The notes: generated by a model not told the origin, from the sequence alone. Counted from the stretch's first letter, positions 33,634 to 43,307 are shown. The stretch is 64,000 bases of DNA from Ruminococcus flavefaciens 007c (GCF_000571935.1 NZ_ATAX01000006.1:62001-126000); one strand, 5' to 3'. Made by a program: numbers and translations.

Positions 33634-33758
33634 TATTTATTTCTCCTTTATATTATTTATCATTACTGAACATATTTTATCACTGACAGCTCTGCTGCCA
33701 TAAGCAATGAAAACGTCGGGCGTTTTCATGTATATCACGACCTTTCGCAGTAATCATA

Positions 33759-34670
33759 TCAAATAGTCGTTACGTCCTCGCGGACTGTCTCTTCATAGCT
33801 GACGGGAAGCTCGCTGCGTCTGTCCAGAAGCTCTCTGACCTCATCGCACACCAGCTCGCTTTCAAACACATTCAGTTCCACCTCATAGGTCCTCTGAACT
33901 TTTTTACTATGCCCTACAACAAAATACACCTTGTATTTCTGGTCAGTCTGAACATAGATACCCGTGTTGTACCAGTTTTCCCGCACGACCTTTCTGCCTG
34001 CCTCAACAATATCCGCAGTTCTGAAGGACACTACCCTGCTCGGATTGAAAATGACGATATAGTCCGTACCGATATTGATTCCCGACGTCCACGACTTCAC
34101 AAGCCTGCCGCTGTTGTATGAAGCCTCAACGTCACTGTACTCCGCTTTTATGCGCTTCATCCAGCGCCTTGCGGGAATTCCCGCAAGCCTGCGAATACCG
34201 TCGCATGAACAAAGTATGCCGCCTAAAAGCATCATAAAGCGGAATTTTGTCATCTTTTCTATGGGATGGGGCATAAGTATGCAGGCAAATACCACGGCAA
34301 CAGTGAAAAAGAACAGGAAATACAAATATGTCGGCAGATTGCGGTAGTTCCTCAGCATATCCGCACGCATACCGCGGGGATGGATATTTGCAAACTCGTA
34401 TTGCGTTCTGAAATTCAGATACGCCTGCCGCCATGACTGAGAAGAAAAGAACTCGCCGTTTCCCACGGATCTTTTTATTGCCTCGTTCTTTTTTATAGCG
34501 CGGAGCTCAGCCGTGTATATCGCAGCACTTACAGCTATTACCGCCAGAGGAATGACAAAGGACAGGATCTTTCCGAATTTCGAATCAGTAACTATTGCTG
34601 TCACAAAAAAAGCCGTAAGGCTCAGGACAGCCGTTACAAGGAATATCAGGTATTTTCTCTTTTTCTCCAT
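33759..34670 (-). CDS. Membrane protein, function unknown
   Basis: The 303-residue protein starts behind GGGAGG and has two N-terminal membrane segments (YLIFLVTAVLSLTAFFVTAIV, then ILSFVIPLAVIAVSAAIY), a second hydrophobic pair at about 115-155 (LYFLFFFTVAVVFACILM and FMMLLGGILCSC), and a soluble C-terminal half of beta character (about 190-290). I recognise no catalytic motif. The C-terminal part resembles YcxB/PH-like membrane-linked domains only in general shape. It lies 22 bp after another membrane protein gene and before tyrS, under the tyrosine T-box. Confidence 0.75.
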   Translation of the reverse strand: MEKKRKYLIFLVTAVLSLTAFFVTAIVTDSKFGKILSFVIPLAVIAVSAAIYTAELRAIKKNEAIKRSVGNGEFFSSQSWRQAYLNFRTQYEFANIHPRGMRADMLRNYRNLPTYLYFLFFFTVAVVFACILMPHPIEKMTKFRFMMLLGGILCSCDGIRRLAGIPARRWMKRIKAEYSDVEASYNSGRLVKSWTSGINIGTDYIVIFNPSRVVSFRTADIVEAGRKVVRENWYNTGIYVQTDQKYKVYFVVGHSKKVQRTYEVELNVFESELVCDEVRELLDRRSELPVSYEETVREDVTTI

Positions 34671-34692
34671 AAATCACACCTCCCGCATTGCT

Positions 34693-35151
34693 TCAGGAAT
34701 GTTTCATTATAGCCTTCAGGACACCGAGCAGAGCCGAATGTACGAAGGTACGCACAGCAATTAGTGCCTGTCCTATCATATAGACATATTTTATATATCC
34801 GTAGAAGTATTCTCCCGCACCGTCCTTATTCTTCTGCACCAGCCCTTCCATATGAGGAGCAACCGTACTGTTTCCGAAGGTGACGAACTCCACAAAGACC
34901 GCAAGGAGTATTGCTATGGTAAAGCCAAGATTGAGTTTTGCGCTGTCCAGCCCAGCAAGTCCCGTATACGGGTGGATATACCTTGTTATCAGAGCCGTAA
35001 GCATAAATCCCAGGGCAGTACAGACCGTCATGCGTATAAAAGGAGAACTGTTCCCTGCCTTTGCAGGACTTATAAAGCCAATATACAGAAAAAGCAGCGG
35101 CAAAAGAAAGATAAGGACCGATATGCACAGATACGGCAGCACTTTTTTCAT
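34693..35151 (-). CDS. Small membrane protein, first gene after tyrosine T-box
   Basis: The 152-residue protein begins at the ATG at 35151, behind AAGGGG (about 8 bp), just after the T-box terminator. A longer open frame upstream runs through the T-box and is not real. Four hydrophobic segments are likely (LPYLCISVLIFLLPLLFLYI, MTVCTALGFMLTALIT, LGFTIAILLAVFVEFV, and a weaker one near the C-terminus). No family is recognised. Its place directly under a tyrosine-specific T-box suggests a link to tyrosine supply or transport, but it is short for a transporter. Confidence 0.75.
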   Translation of the reverse strand: MKKVLPYLCISVLIFLLPLLFLYIGFISPAKAGNSSPFIRMTVCTALGFMLTALITRYIHPYTGLAGLDSAKLNLGFTIAILLAVFVEFVTFGNSTVAPHMEGLVQKNKDGAGEYFYGYIKYVYMIGQALIAVRTFVHSALLGVLKAIMKHS

Positions 35152-35170
35152 ATTTTCACCCCTTACATAC

Positions 35171-35411
35171 AAAAAGCCCCCGAACAGCGGATAGCTGTCC
35201 GGGGGCGAAGTTACTCGCGGTACCACCCCGATTTGCCGAGCGGAGCTCAGCCTCGAAAAGCTGTAACGGGCACACCCGGCCGCACCTACTGGATTCAATG
35301 CGGCAACTCCCGAATGTAGGTCACTGTACGCCTTCATCCCCTCACACCACACGGGAACTCTCTGTATCGGGCTCTGCACAGGTTTTATTCGTTCACGGTT
35401 TTTGCCTTATT
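35171..35411 (-). promoter_or_regulatory. Tyrosine T-box leader
   Basis: Reading the minus strand, stem I has the AGAGAG and GTGTGGTGTGA landmarks, then the specifier region GTGACC-TAC-ATTCGGG, where TAC is a tyrosine codon. The T-box core GGGTGGTACCGCG follows at about 35213-35226. The terminator is GCCCCCGGACAGC/GCTGTTCGGGGGC (35176-35206) followed by TTTTT. Uncharged tRNA-Tyr would pair with the specifier and the T-box and prevent termination, turning on the two membrane protein genes and probably tyrS. Confidence 0.9.
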
Positions 35412-35440
35412 ATCATATCATAACTTGTTTAGCTTGTCAA
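35412..35440 (-). promoter_or_regulatory. Promoter of tyrosine T-box operon
   Basis: On the minus strand TTGACA (35435-35440), 17-bp spacer, TATGAT (35412-35417). Confidence 0.85.
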
Positions 35441-35459
35441 GACCAAATTCCCGTTTTTT

Positions 35460-36587
35460 TCAGGCTGTGGAGCGGCAATGCTTTCTTTTCTTCTCGGAAT
35501 ACATGTTATCGTCCATCTCGTTAAGGAAGCTGTCAATATTGTTTGTACCATTGAAAAGAGCCTTTCCCACTGAGAACGACAGCTGATATTCTGATCTTCC
35601 CGAAGTATTGAACTTATTGAGCTGAGTTCTCAGGCTCTTGTCGATATTCATCAATTCCAGTTCATGCTCCGCCTTGGTGATGATGATGAATTCATCTCCC
35701 GCAAAGCGGACGGCAATGCTCTTTGCAGGCTTTGACTTCCTTATTATCTCCGCTGCTGATATAAGAGCTTCATCTCCCACTGAATGGCCGTACATATCAT
35801 TTATGCTCTTGAAGAAGTCGATATCTATCATTACTCCTCCGATATGAGTGCCTTTTCTTGATATATCGGCAAGGACATGATCCATGTAATTGCGGTTGTA
35901 CAGCTGAGTGAGCGGATCGATATACGACAGCTCATTCTGGAGGCTCATATAGGTTCCGAGAAGTCCGAGAGCCACCGAGCACCATGCAAGTGATATCCCA
36001 TACACCAGGAACTGCGCAGTAGTACCTATTATAATAGGCAGCAAAAACATCCATATCGGGAAAAAGCGTGCTTTCGCGGAATCCTTGTAGTACCTGTACC
36101 TTACGCATACACTGAAGCCAAGGTAAAGGAATACGGATACAAAATAGATATATCCGAGAGGCTCGCGGTGATAGACATTATTCTCGTCAAAGCTGAAAAG
36201 GAAGCCCAATTTAAGATTGAGCACCAGTCCTCCCAGCAGGAAAACAGTAGGCAGACCAAGCCATGAATAGTATTTTTTCAGTCTGCTTTTCTCCTTATAA
36301 AGTCTGAGATCCACATAAATACACCATAGATACGATACGGAAACGTTTATTGCGTACGTCAGAGTACCTGTTATTACTGCAATAACATGAGCTCCGACAA
36401 AGCTCCTGCCGTCTGCGATGAATGAAAGAGTTTCGCTTGCGCAGGCGATAGATGTAAGTGTTATCATAACGGTAAAGATTCTGTCGCTTGGTTTTTTTCT
36501 CTGTCTGACCAGATAGCTGCTTATCTGCAGTATGATAAGCACTGCTATTCCGATACTGTTGGCAACGATGATCGATTGCAGATTCAT
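35460..36587 (-). CDS. Membrane diguanylate cyclase (GGDEF domain)
   Basis: The start at 36587 has AAGGAGG about 6 bp upstream, giving 375 residues. About six to seven membrane segments fill residues 5-215, and a GGDEF domain follows (YIDPLTQLYNRNYMDHVL ... GVMIDIDFFKSINDMYGHSVGDEAL ... RFAGDEFIII). The active-site loop is AGDEF at about residue 299-303; Gly to Ala at the first position is tolerated in active cyclases. An RxxD inhibitory site could not be made out. It should make cyclic di-GMP in response to a membrane signal. No EAL or PilZ partner is adjacent. Confidence 0.93.
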   Translation of the reverse strand: MNLQSIIVANSIGIAVLIILQISSYLVRQRKKPSDRIFTVMITLTSIACASETLSFIADGRSFVGAHVIAVITGTLTYAINVSVSYLWCIYVDLRLYKEKSRLKKYYSWLGLPTVFLLGGLVLNLKLGFLFSFDENNVYHREPLGYIYFVSVFLYLGFSVCVRYRYYKDSAKARFFPIWMFLLPIIIGTTAQFLVYGISLAWCSVALGLLGTYMSLQNELSYIDPLTQLYNRNYMDHVLADISRKGTHIGGVMIDIDFFKSINDMYGHSVGDEALISAAEIIRKSKPAKSIAVRFAGDEFIIITKAEHELELMNIDKSLRTQLNKFNTSGRSEYQLSFSVGKALFNGTNNIDSFLNEMDDNMYSEKKRKHCRSTA

Positions 36588-36749
36588 AGTATCCTCCTTC
36601 CCCATAAGAAGATCCTATACCATTATAACATATTTCATATATTCTTTCAATAACTTTACCAAAAATTTACAAAATATGCTGATTTTTTCAATACTTTCTT
36701 CCGAAATCCTATTATGCGTCAGGACTTTAAGTTTTTTTCGTTTTGGTAC

Positions 36750-36778
36750 TTGAAATTTTACACGGATTGATATATAAT
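36750..36778 (+). promoter_or_regulatory. Promoter of DUF1846 gene
   Basis: TTGAAA (36750-36755), 17-bp spacer, TATAAT (36773-36778), 35 bp before the start codon. Confidence 0.85.
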
Positions 36779-36812
36779 AATTTATATTATTATTACGGGA
36801 GGAACGTTAAAA

Positions 36813-38282
36813 ATGAGTACCAGGATCGGATTCGACAATGAAAAATACCTGAAAATGCAGTCTGAGCATATCAGACAAAGAATATCGCAGTTCGGCGATA
36901 AGCTCTACCTTGAATTCGGAGGAAAGCTCTTCGACGATTATCACGCTTCAAGGGTACTGCCCGGCTTCAAGCCCGACAGCAAGCTCCAGATGCTTCTCCA
37001 GCTCAAGGACGACGCAGAGATAGTGATAGTTATCAATTCCGACGATATCGAAAAGAACAAGGTAAGAGGAGATCTTGGTATCACCTACGATATCGACGTT
37101 ATCCGCCTTTTAAACGTTTTCACAAAGATCGGACTCTATGTCAGCAGCGTAGTTCTCACCCGTTACGACGAACAGCCCACAGCCGATGCCTTCCAGAAGA
37201 GACTTGAAGCACTCGGCGTAAAGGTATATCATCATTACAGTATAAAGGGCTATCCCTCGAACCTTCAGTACATCATCAGCGACGAGGGCTACGGCAAAAA
37301 CGATTATATCGAGACCTCCCGCAGACTTGTGGTAATAACTGCTCCCGGCCCCGGAAGCGGAAAAATGGCCACCTGCCTTTCACAGCTCTACCACGAGCAC
37401 AAGAGAGGCGTTGACGCAGGCTACGCAAAGTTCGAGACCTTCCCGATATGGAACCTTCCTCTCCGTCACCCCGTAAATATCGCCTATGAGGCTGCAACTG
37501 CCGACCTCAATGACGTAAATATGATAGATCCCTTCCATCTTGAAGCGTACAACAAGACTACCGTAAACTACAACAGAGACGTTGAGATCTTCCCCGTACT
37601 CAATGCAATGTTTGAAAATATCCTCGGCGAGTCGCCCTACAAGTCCCCTACGGATATGGGCGTAAATATGGCCGGAAACTGTATAGTTGACGACGATGCC
37701 GTATGCGAGGCGGCAAGACAGGAGATCATCCGCCGCTACTATACCGGTATGTGCGACAACAGAAAGGGACTTATCTCCATTGAAGAGGTAATGAAGCTGG
37801 AGCTCCTTATGAAGCAGGCAAATGTTACTCCCGAGGACAGAAAGGTTGTAGCAGCTGCCCTTGAAAAGGAAAATGCCACAAACGGCCCCGCTGCCGCAAT
37901 GGAGCTTCCCGACGGTACCATACTCACAGGCCGCACATCGGAGCTTCTCGGTGCAGTATCCGCACTTCTCCTCAACGCTCTGAAGCACTTTGCAAAGATA
38001 GATGATGAGATACTTCTCATGTCACCTCACGTAATCGAGCCCATAATGGAGCTCAAGGTAAATCATCTCGGCAACAACAATCCGAGAATGCACACAGACG
38101 AGATGCTTCTTGCTCTTTCCATATGTGCAAACACGGACGAGAACGCCAAGAAGGCCATGGAGCAGATCTCAAAGCTCCGCGGCTGCGAAGTACACTCAAC
38201 AGTCATCCTTTCTTCCGTTGACGAGCGTATCTTCAAGCGTCTGGGCATCAATCTCACCTGCGAGCCAAAGTACGAAACATGA
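36813..38282 (+). CDS. DUF1846 family protein
   Basis: The 489-residue protein starts behind GGGAGGAA and matches the DUF1846 family from its N-terminus (IGFDNEKYLKMQSEHIRQRI) through a P-loop-like glycine segment (ITAPGPGSGKMATCLSQLYH at about 174-193) to the C-terminal helical part. Family members have about 500 residues and are widespread in Firmicutes; crystal structures exist but the function is not settled. The protein is soluble and monocistronic, with a strong promoter and terminator. Confidence 0.92.
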   Translation: MSTRIGFDNEKYLKMQSEHIRQRISQFGDKLYLEFGGKLFDDYHASRVLPGFKPDSKLQMLLQLKDDAEIVIVINSDDIEKNKVRGDLGITYDIDVIRLLNVFTKIGLYVSSVVLTRYDEQPTADAFQKRLEALGVKVYHHYSIKGYPSNLQYIISDEGYGKNDYIETSRRLVVITAPGPGSGKMATCLSQLYHEHKRGVDAGYAKFETFPIWNLPLRHPVNIAYEAATADLNDVNMIDPFHLEAYNKTTVNYNRDVEIFPVLNAMFENILGESPYKSPTDMGVNMAGNCIVDDDAVCEAARQEIIRRYYTGMCDNRKGLISIEEVMKLELLMKQANVTPEDRKVVAAALEKENATNGPAAAMELPDGTILTGRTSELLGAVSALLLNALKHFAKIDDEILLMSPHVIEPIMELKVNHLGNNNPRMHTDEMLLALSICANTDENAKKAMEQISKLRGCEVHSTVILSSVDERIFKRLGINLTCEPKYET

Positions 38283-38302
38283 TCCTAAAGGTACATATAT
38301 AA

Positions 38303-38337
38303 AACAGCCCCGGAGCATTGACTGCTCCGGGGCTGTT
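38303..38337. terminator. Terminator between DUF1846 gene and zinc-ribbon gene
   Basis: AACAGCCCCGGAGCA and TGCTCCGGGGCTGTT form a perfect 15-bp stem with loop TTGAC; T-rich sequence follows. It serves converging genes. Confidence 0.9.
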
Positions 38338-38353
38338 TGGTTATTCCGCATTG

Positions 38354-39346
38354 TTACCTGAATATCAGCAGGCTGAGAGTGCTGAAGTCCTTCATTGTAG
38401 AGAACATCTCATATCCAACGAATACCGCAGCGATAGCACCGAGTGCAAGACCGTACTTTATAAGCAGGATGAAGATCATGTTCAGAGGCTTTATGCCGCC
38501 TGATCTCTTTATCTGCACAGGCATGGCGTTGCGCTTTTTCAGCTTTTTCAGCGAACGCATCGAAAACCTGTAATACAGCCAGTTTGAAAAGAAACAGCAG
38601 AGCGCTCTTGCGCTTATGTCCACTGCAAGTCCTATATCTCCGAGATTTCTGAGTACGCGGGTATTGTTTGAAAGGAACCTCGCCGTCTCTCCGGGTATCT
38701 GATCCACATATTCCTTTGCATAGAGCAGAAGATCAGCCGGAAGATTGAACAGTATGCCGAGAACTGCCGCAGCTATGGCCCAGCCCCACATTCTTCTGTT
38801 GGCAAAGAAAAGCGACGGAAACATCATCGCAAGGATATTTATGGAAGGTCTTGCTCCCTCCTCGTTCATTCGCTTGAACTTCGGAAGATAGTACATTGTA
38901 TTGGAACCGATAAAATCGCTTACCTCGCGGAGCTTGACTCCGCCCATGTCCTCCTCCGAATCATATCCGAGATATTTAATAGGATCTATTATATCATCAT
39001 TATCATGAGGCGAGAAGGTATCTTTCCACTGCTCTTCAGCTCTTTCCCTCTGATCATTCTCCGAAACAGGTCTTATATCCGAGATCTCCGTTCCGCAGCG
39101 TCTGCAGTTGCGGTCATCGGGAGAATTGGTGAATCTGCATACGGGACAGATCCTGAAGCGGATTTTTGTCTCATTCATGCGCTCCCACTTTCTGCCTGTG
39201 GAGTGGTATTCCTCATTAGCGCATTTTTTCTCCGCGGCGTAACACGATCTGTGATGAGGTGTGCCGCAGTCAGGGCAGACTACTATGTCGTCATCAGCTG
39301 TGAATATCTTTTCACAAACAGGACACTTTTCACCGATATAGTCCAT
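38354..39346 (-). CDS. RING-like zinc-finger protein with DUF2628-type membrane region
   Basis: The 330-residue protein starts behind GGAGG. The N-terminus has a RING-like zinc module (CPVCEKIF...VVCPDCGTPHHRSCY, about residues 8-36) and a second zinc ribbon (CPVCRFTNSPDDRNCRRC, about 67-84). The C-terminal half has three or four membrane segments (MFPSLFFANRRMWGWAIAAA and others) of the DUF2628 type. Such proteins are common in Clostridia and their function is unknown; the zinc part faces the cytoplasm. It is monocistronic. Confidence 0.82.
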   Translation of the reverse strand: MDYIGEKCPVCEKIFTADDDIVVCPDCGTPHHRSCYAAEKKCANEEYHSTGRKWERMNETKIRFRICPVCRFTNSPDDRNCRRCGTEISDIRPVSENDQRERAEEQWKDTFSPHDNDDIIDPIKYLGYDSEEDMGGVKLREVSDFIGSNTMYYLPKFKRMNEEGARPSINILAMMFPSLFFANRRMWGWAIAAAVLGILFNLPADLLLYAKEYVDQIPGETARFLSNNTRVLRNLGDIGLAVDISARALCCFFSNWLYYRFSMRSLKKLKKRNAMPVQIKRSGGIKPLNMIFILLIKYGLALGAIAAVFVGYEMFSTMKDFSTLSLLIFR

Positions 39347-39543
39347 TATTCTGCCTCCATTCCGTTTACTTGTGAATACACATTATATATTATACCACTT
39401 ATGTGCGGTAAAAATCAAGTATTTCAGCAGAATATCACTCACTTTACTCGGAATTTTTAAAAATTTCAGAAATACTATGGTAATTTCTGCTCGGTTGTGT
39501 TATAATAAACTGTATAGCTTTTTATGATAGGAGAGTAAACCTG

Positions 39544-40815
39544 ATGATATATAAACGGTCTGAACTTGGCAGTGGTATCGGTTTTACATCTATGATAGAC
39601 GATAAATTCAAGACCTGTGCTCTTGCGATATACTTCCTGACGGAGCTGAGTGAGGAAACTGCGGCAGTTAACAATCTCGCCACGGGAATACTCACGGTTT
39701 CCGGCAGCAGGTATCCCACCTATGCAGCCCTGTGCGAGAAGCTCTCGGAGCTTTACGGTGCAGGACTGGGTTCCTCCGCAAGAAAGAAGGGCGACGCTCA
39801 GCTGCTGGGCTTCAAGGCCTCATGGCTGGATAACAGATACGCCATAGACGGCGAGGATATAGGCGGAGAAATGCGCGAGCTCATCAAGGACTGCCTGTTC
39901 TGCCCCAATGTCAAAAACGGAGCCTTTGACGAGGCTTCTTTTGCAATAGTAAAAAAGGATCTCCTCGACCGTATCGACGGAGAGCTTAACCAGAAGCGCA
40001 GCTACGCCATATCAAGGGCAGCAAAGATAGCCTACCGCGGCGAGCCTGCCGAATGTACGGGCTACGGAAGCAAGGAGGCTGCTCTCGCGGCCACCCCCGC
40101 CGAAGCCTTCGCGGCCTACAAAAGGCTGCTCAGTACGGCACAGATAGAGATATATTACGTATCTCCCCATGAGGACGATTCCTTTGCGGAGATGTTCAGA
40201 GAGAGCTTCGGAAATATCGAAAGAGCTCCCATAGCTGTGAATATACGCAGCCACAGCCCGCTGAAGGCAGTCCCCGAGACCGTATCCGAGGAATTCGACG
40301 TCAACCAGTGCAAGAACGTCATGGTGTTCAAAACCGACTCCGATGACAGGTACGCACTGAAAATGGCAAGTATAATACTTGGCGAAATGCCCTTTTCAAA
40401 GCTTTTCCTCAATGTCCGCGAAAAGCTCAGTCTCTGCTACTACTGCTCAAGCAGCTCTGTTTCCGCAAAGGGAGCATTTTTCATAGACAGCGGCGTTGAA
40501 AGAGACAAGCTCGGCGAGGCTCAGGCAGAGATACTTGCTCAGCTCGACGAGATAAGGAACGGAAACATTACCGACGAGGAGATAGAAAGCTCCCTCATGG
40601 CTCTGGACAATGCTGTCCTTCAGGTGGGAGATACTCCGTCTTCGTATATAAACTGGTATTTCGACTGCTTCTGCGACGGAGAGAATATAACTCCCCGGGA
40701 GCATTTCAAGCGGTTCACTGAGGTGACCAGGGAAAGGATAGCCGAGGCCGCAAGATCTCTCAGGCCCGACTGTACCTATCTGATGCTCAATAAGGAGGTG
40801 CAGCCGGATGAATAA
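39544..40815 (+). CDS. M16 family protein, YfmF type (no metal site)
   Basis: The 423-residue protein starts behind AGGAGAG. It has the M16 fold (about 1-200 and 210-423) but lacks the HxxEH zinc motif; the corresponding N-terminal helix reads ATGILTVSGSRYPTYAALCE. It is the inactive partner of the next gene's product, as in the yfmF-yfmH pair, where the heterodimer acts as a zinc peptidase and has been linked to EF-P modification in Bacillus. The two genes overlap by 8 bp. Confidence 0.88.
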   Translation: MIYKRSELGSGIGFTSMIDDKFKTCALAIYFLTELSEETAAVNNLATGILTVSGSRYPTYAALCEKLSELYGAGLGSSARKKGDAQLLGFKASWLDNRYAIDGEDIGGEMRELIKDCLFCPNVKNGAFDEASFAIVKKDLLDRIDGELNQKRSYAISRAAKIAYRGEPAECTGYGSKEAALAATPAEAFAAYKRLLSTAQIEIYYVSPHEDDSFAEMFRESFGNIERAPIAVNIRSHSPLKAVPETVSEEFDVNQCKNVMVFKTDSDDRYALKMASIILGEMPFSKLFLNVREKLSLCYYCSSSSVSAKGAFFIDSGVERDKLGEAQAEILAQLDEIRNGNITDEEIESSLMALDNAVLQVGDTPSSYINWYFDCFCDGENITPREHFKRFTEVTRERIAEAARSLRPDCTYLMLNKEVQPDE

Positions 40816-42085
40816 GGAGATACTTACAAGCAGCCGCACAGGCGACAGCTGCATACACGTAAAGCACAGCAGCGGACTCGATATATATATTTGCGAAATG
40901 CCCGGCTTCAGCAGCATCGAAGCTCTCATCGGCACGAAATACGGCTCTGTGAACAATATTTTCAAAAATGCGGGAGACAGCGGCTATACTTCCGTCCCGG
41001 AGGGCATAGCCCACTTTCTGGAACACAAGCTCTTCGAAAACGAGGACTGCGGAGTTTTTGAGCTCTACGCCAGAACAGGAGCCTCCTGCAACGCCTTTAC
41101 CTCCTTTGACAAGACCTGTTACCTTTTCAGCTGTTCAAAGAACTATGAGGAGAATCTGGGGATACTGCTGGATTTCGTCCAGAAGCCCTATTTCACCAAG
41201 GAAAACGTGGACAAGGAAATGGGTATAATCAGTCAGGAGATAAAAATGACCAATGATAATCCCGAATGGCGTGTATTTTTCAATATGCTTGGCTGTATGT
41301 ACAGCGCTCACCCAGTAAAGATCGACATCGCGGGAACCGTTGAGAGCATTTCCCGTATAGACGCCGATCTGCTGTACAAATGCTATGACGCCTTCTATAA
41401 CCTGAATAATATGGTTCTTTCAATAGCCGGCAATATCAGCGCCGACAAGGTGCTGGAGATATGCGACCGCTGTCTGAAGCCTAGCGAAGACAAGGGACTT
41501 GAGACCGTTTTTCCCGAGGAGCCTGCGGAGATAATCAAGTCAGAGATCAGCGAAAAACAGCCCATCGGTGCTTCTATATTCAATCTCGGATACAAATGCT
41601 CTCCCAAAAACGGAGAAGAAAGGCTCCGAGACATCGCGTCAGCTTCCACTGCTACGGCTCTGCTCACAGATCCTGCTCTGCCGATGTGTGAAAAGCTCCT
41701 GAATGAGGGTATCATCAACTCCACCTTCGGCGGCGAGGTATTCTACGGAAACGGCTATTTCACCGTATTCTTCTCAGGAGAATCAGACTCCCCCGAGGTC
41801 ATAAGAGAGGCTCTTTTCAGAGAGATAGACAGACTCATAACCGACGGAATAGCAGACAAGGACTTCCAGCGCATCAAAAAGACCGCCTACGGCCTTATGA
41901 TACGCGAACTCAACAACGTTGAAGCTGTGGCCAACCTCATGCTGAACTCGCATATGGACGGCACAGGTCCTTACGACGCAATAAACGTTCTCTCGGATCT
42001 TACCCGCGAGGACGTTACAGATTATATGCGCAGAGAAATGCGCCCCGACAGATGCGTTCTGTCTGTAATAGAAAAGGAGGTATAA
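40808..42085 (+). CDS. M16 family zinc peptidase, YfmH type
   Basis: The 425-residue protein starts inside the 3' end of the previous gene behind AAGGAGG. The inverted zinc motif is EGIAHFLEHKLFE (HxxEH) at about residues 67-71, and the downstream third ligand lies in the conserved ENVDKEMGIISQEIKM (about 130-145). Active M16 peptidases clamp short peptides between two halves; here the second half is likely the YfmF-type protein. The following lgt gene begins 5 bp after its stop, so the three genes and folD form one operon. Confidence 0.93.
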   Translation: MNKEILTSSRTGDSCIHVKHSSGLDIYICEMPGFSSIEALIGTKYGSVNNIFKNAGDSGYTSVPEGIAHFLEHKLFENEDCGVFELYARTGASCNAFTSFDKTCYLFSCSKNYEENLGILLDFVQKPYFTKENVDKEMGIISQEIKMTNDNPEWRVFFNMLGCMYSAHPVKIDIAGTVESISRIDADLLYKCYDAFYNLNNMVLSIAGNISADKVLEICDRCLKPSEDKGLETVFPEEPAEIIKSEISEKQPIGASIFNLGYKCSPKNGEERLRDIASASTATALLTDPALPMCEKLLNEGIINSTFGGEVFYGNGYFTVFFSGESDSPEVIREALFREIDRLITDGIADKDFQRIKKTAYGLMIRELNNVEAVANLMLNSHMDGTGPYDAINVLSDLTREDVTDYMRREMRPDRCVLSVIEKEV

Positions 42086-42089
42086 CCCT

Positions 42090-43307
42090 ATGAACGAAAC
42101 AACACTCTTAGAACCCCATGAAATACGATTCCCGGAACTCGGCTGGAAATTCAGCATTGATCCCACCGCCTTTACAGTATTCGGAATACAGATACAGTGG
42201 TACGGCATCCTTATCACTATCGGACTGATACTTGCCCTTATCTATGTTCTCCCCAAGACAAAGCGCTTCGGTATCGACCCGGACAGAGCCATTGATGTTA
42301 TCATCGGCGGCGTTATCGGCGGAATCATCGGTGCAAGGCTTTATTACGTGCTCATGCGCTGGGACGAGTACAAATGGGACCTTAAAGCGATAATCAATAC
42401 CCGTCAGGGAGGTCTCGCCATATACGGAGGTATCATCGGTGCCTTCCTTGTGGGATATATCATAGCAAGGATACGCAAGGTAAGAGCTCTCCCCATGCTG
42501 GACGTTACGGTGCTGGGACTTCTTATAGGCCAGGGCATCGGACGCTGGGGCAACTTCGTTAATCAGGAGGCCTTCGGTACAAACACAGGCTCCTTCCTCG
42601 GCATGACAGGCGGCACGATACAGCGTACCATCGCCGACGGTATGTCCATGGACGGAGATATGTACAAGAACGGTCTGGAAATGCTCTGGGAAAAGCCCGT
42701 ACACCCCTGCTTCCTTTATGAGTCGGTATGGTGTCTGCTGGGATTTGTAATACTCGCATTCCTTTCAAAGCGCAGAAAGTACGACGGACAGATCTTCCTC
42801 ATGTACCTTGCATGGTACGGAGCCGAGCGCTTCCTGGTGGAGGGACTCCGAACAGACAGCCTTATGCTTGGAAATATCCGTGTTTCTCAGGCATTATCGG
42901 CTATTATATTCGTAGTATCGGTAATACTCCAGATAATATTCTTCATAAGAAGGAAACGCGATCCCGAGTGCTTTGAGCTTTACTCCAACACCGAGGAATC
43001 ACACAAGCTCATCGAAGAGAGCCGCAGAAAGCGCATGGGCATCTCCAAGGAGGACGCCAAGGCAGGCAGCAGCGACGACGATGAGGATCTTGACATCTTC
43101 AATGACGATGACGACGACTTCGACGAGGACGAGCTCGGCGCAGAGAACTCCATACTCGGCGGCGATGACGACGATGATGAAGATGACGAAAATGACGAGT
43201 TTGTTCCCCATATCGCAGGGGAAAACACTGACAGCGAAAATGCGGACGATGAGTCCGATGACGATACAGAGGACGAAGCGTCCGATGATAACAAGGAGGA
43301 TAAATAA
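42090..43307 (+). CDS. lgt: Prolipoprotein diacylglyceryl transferase with long acidic tail
   Basis: The start has GGAGG 8 bp upstream. Residues of about 1-290 are the membrane enzyme that transfers diacylglycerol to the lipobox Cys of prolipoproteins. GGVIGGIIGARLYYVL is the conserved phosphatidylglycerol-binding segment, and GRWGNFVNQEAFG holds the Lgt signature (Arg and Asn). HPCFLYES is also typical. The last 110 residues are almost only D/E/N/S (EDELGAENSILGGDDDDDED and similar), about 40% longer than usual Lgt. The tail is cytoplasmic if the topology is normal. It has no known role. Lgt serves the several lipoproteins of the window. Confidence 0.96.
   Translation: MNETTLLEPHEIRFPELGWKFSIDPTAFTVFGIQIQWYGILITIGLILALIYVLPKTKRFGIDPDRAIDVIIGGVIGGIIGARLYYVLMRWDEYKWDLKAIINTRQGGLAIYGGIIGAFLVGYIIARIRKVRALPMLDVTVLGLLIGQGIGRWGNFVNQEAFGTNTGSFLGMTGGTIQRTIADGMSMDGDMYKNGLEMLWEKPVHPCFLYESVWCLLGFVILAFLSKRRKYDGQIFLMYLAWYGAERFLVEGLRTDSLMLGNIRVSQALSAIIFVVSVILQIIFFIRRKRDPECFELYSNTEESHKLIEESRRKRMGISKEDAKAGSSDDDEDLDIFNDDDDDFDEDELGAENSILGGDDDDDEDDENDEFVPHIAGENTDSENADDESDDDTEDEASDDNKEDK

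Noticed and set aside
33706..33728. Hairpin ATGAAAACG-CCCGA-CGTTTTCAT as a terminator before tyrS
   Set aside because: It has no T run on the minus strand and is AT-rich, so it was not listed as a terminator.
34693..35379. Longer form of the small membrane protein gene starting at 35379
   Set aside because: The extra codons read through the T-box and its terminator; the start at 35151 has a good ribosome binding site.
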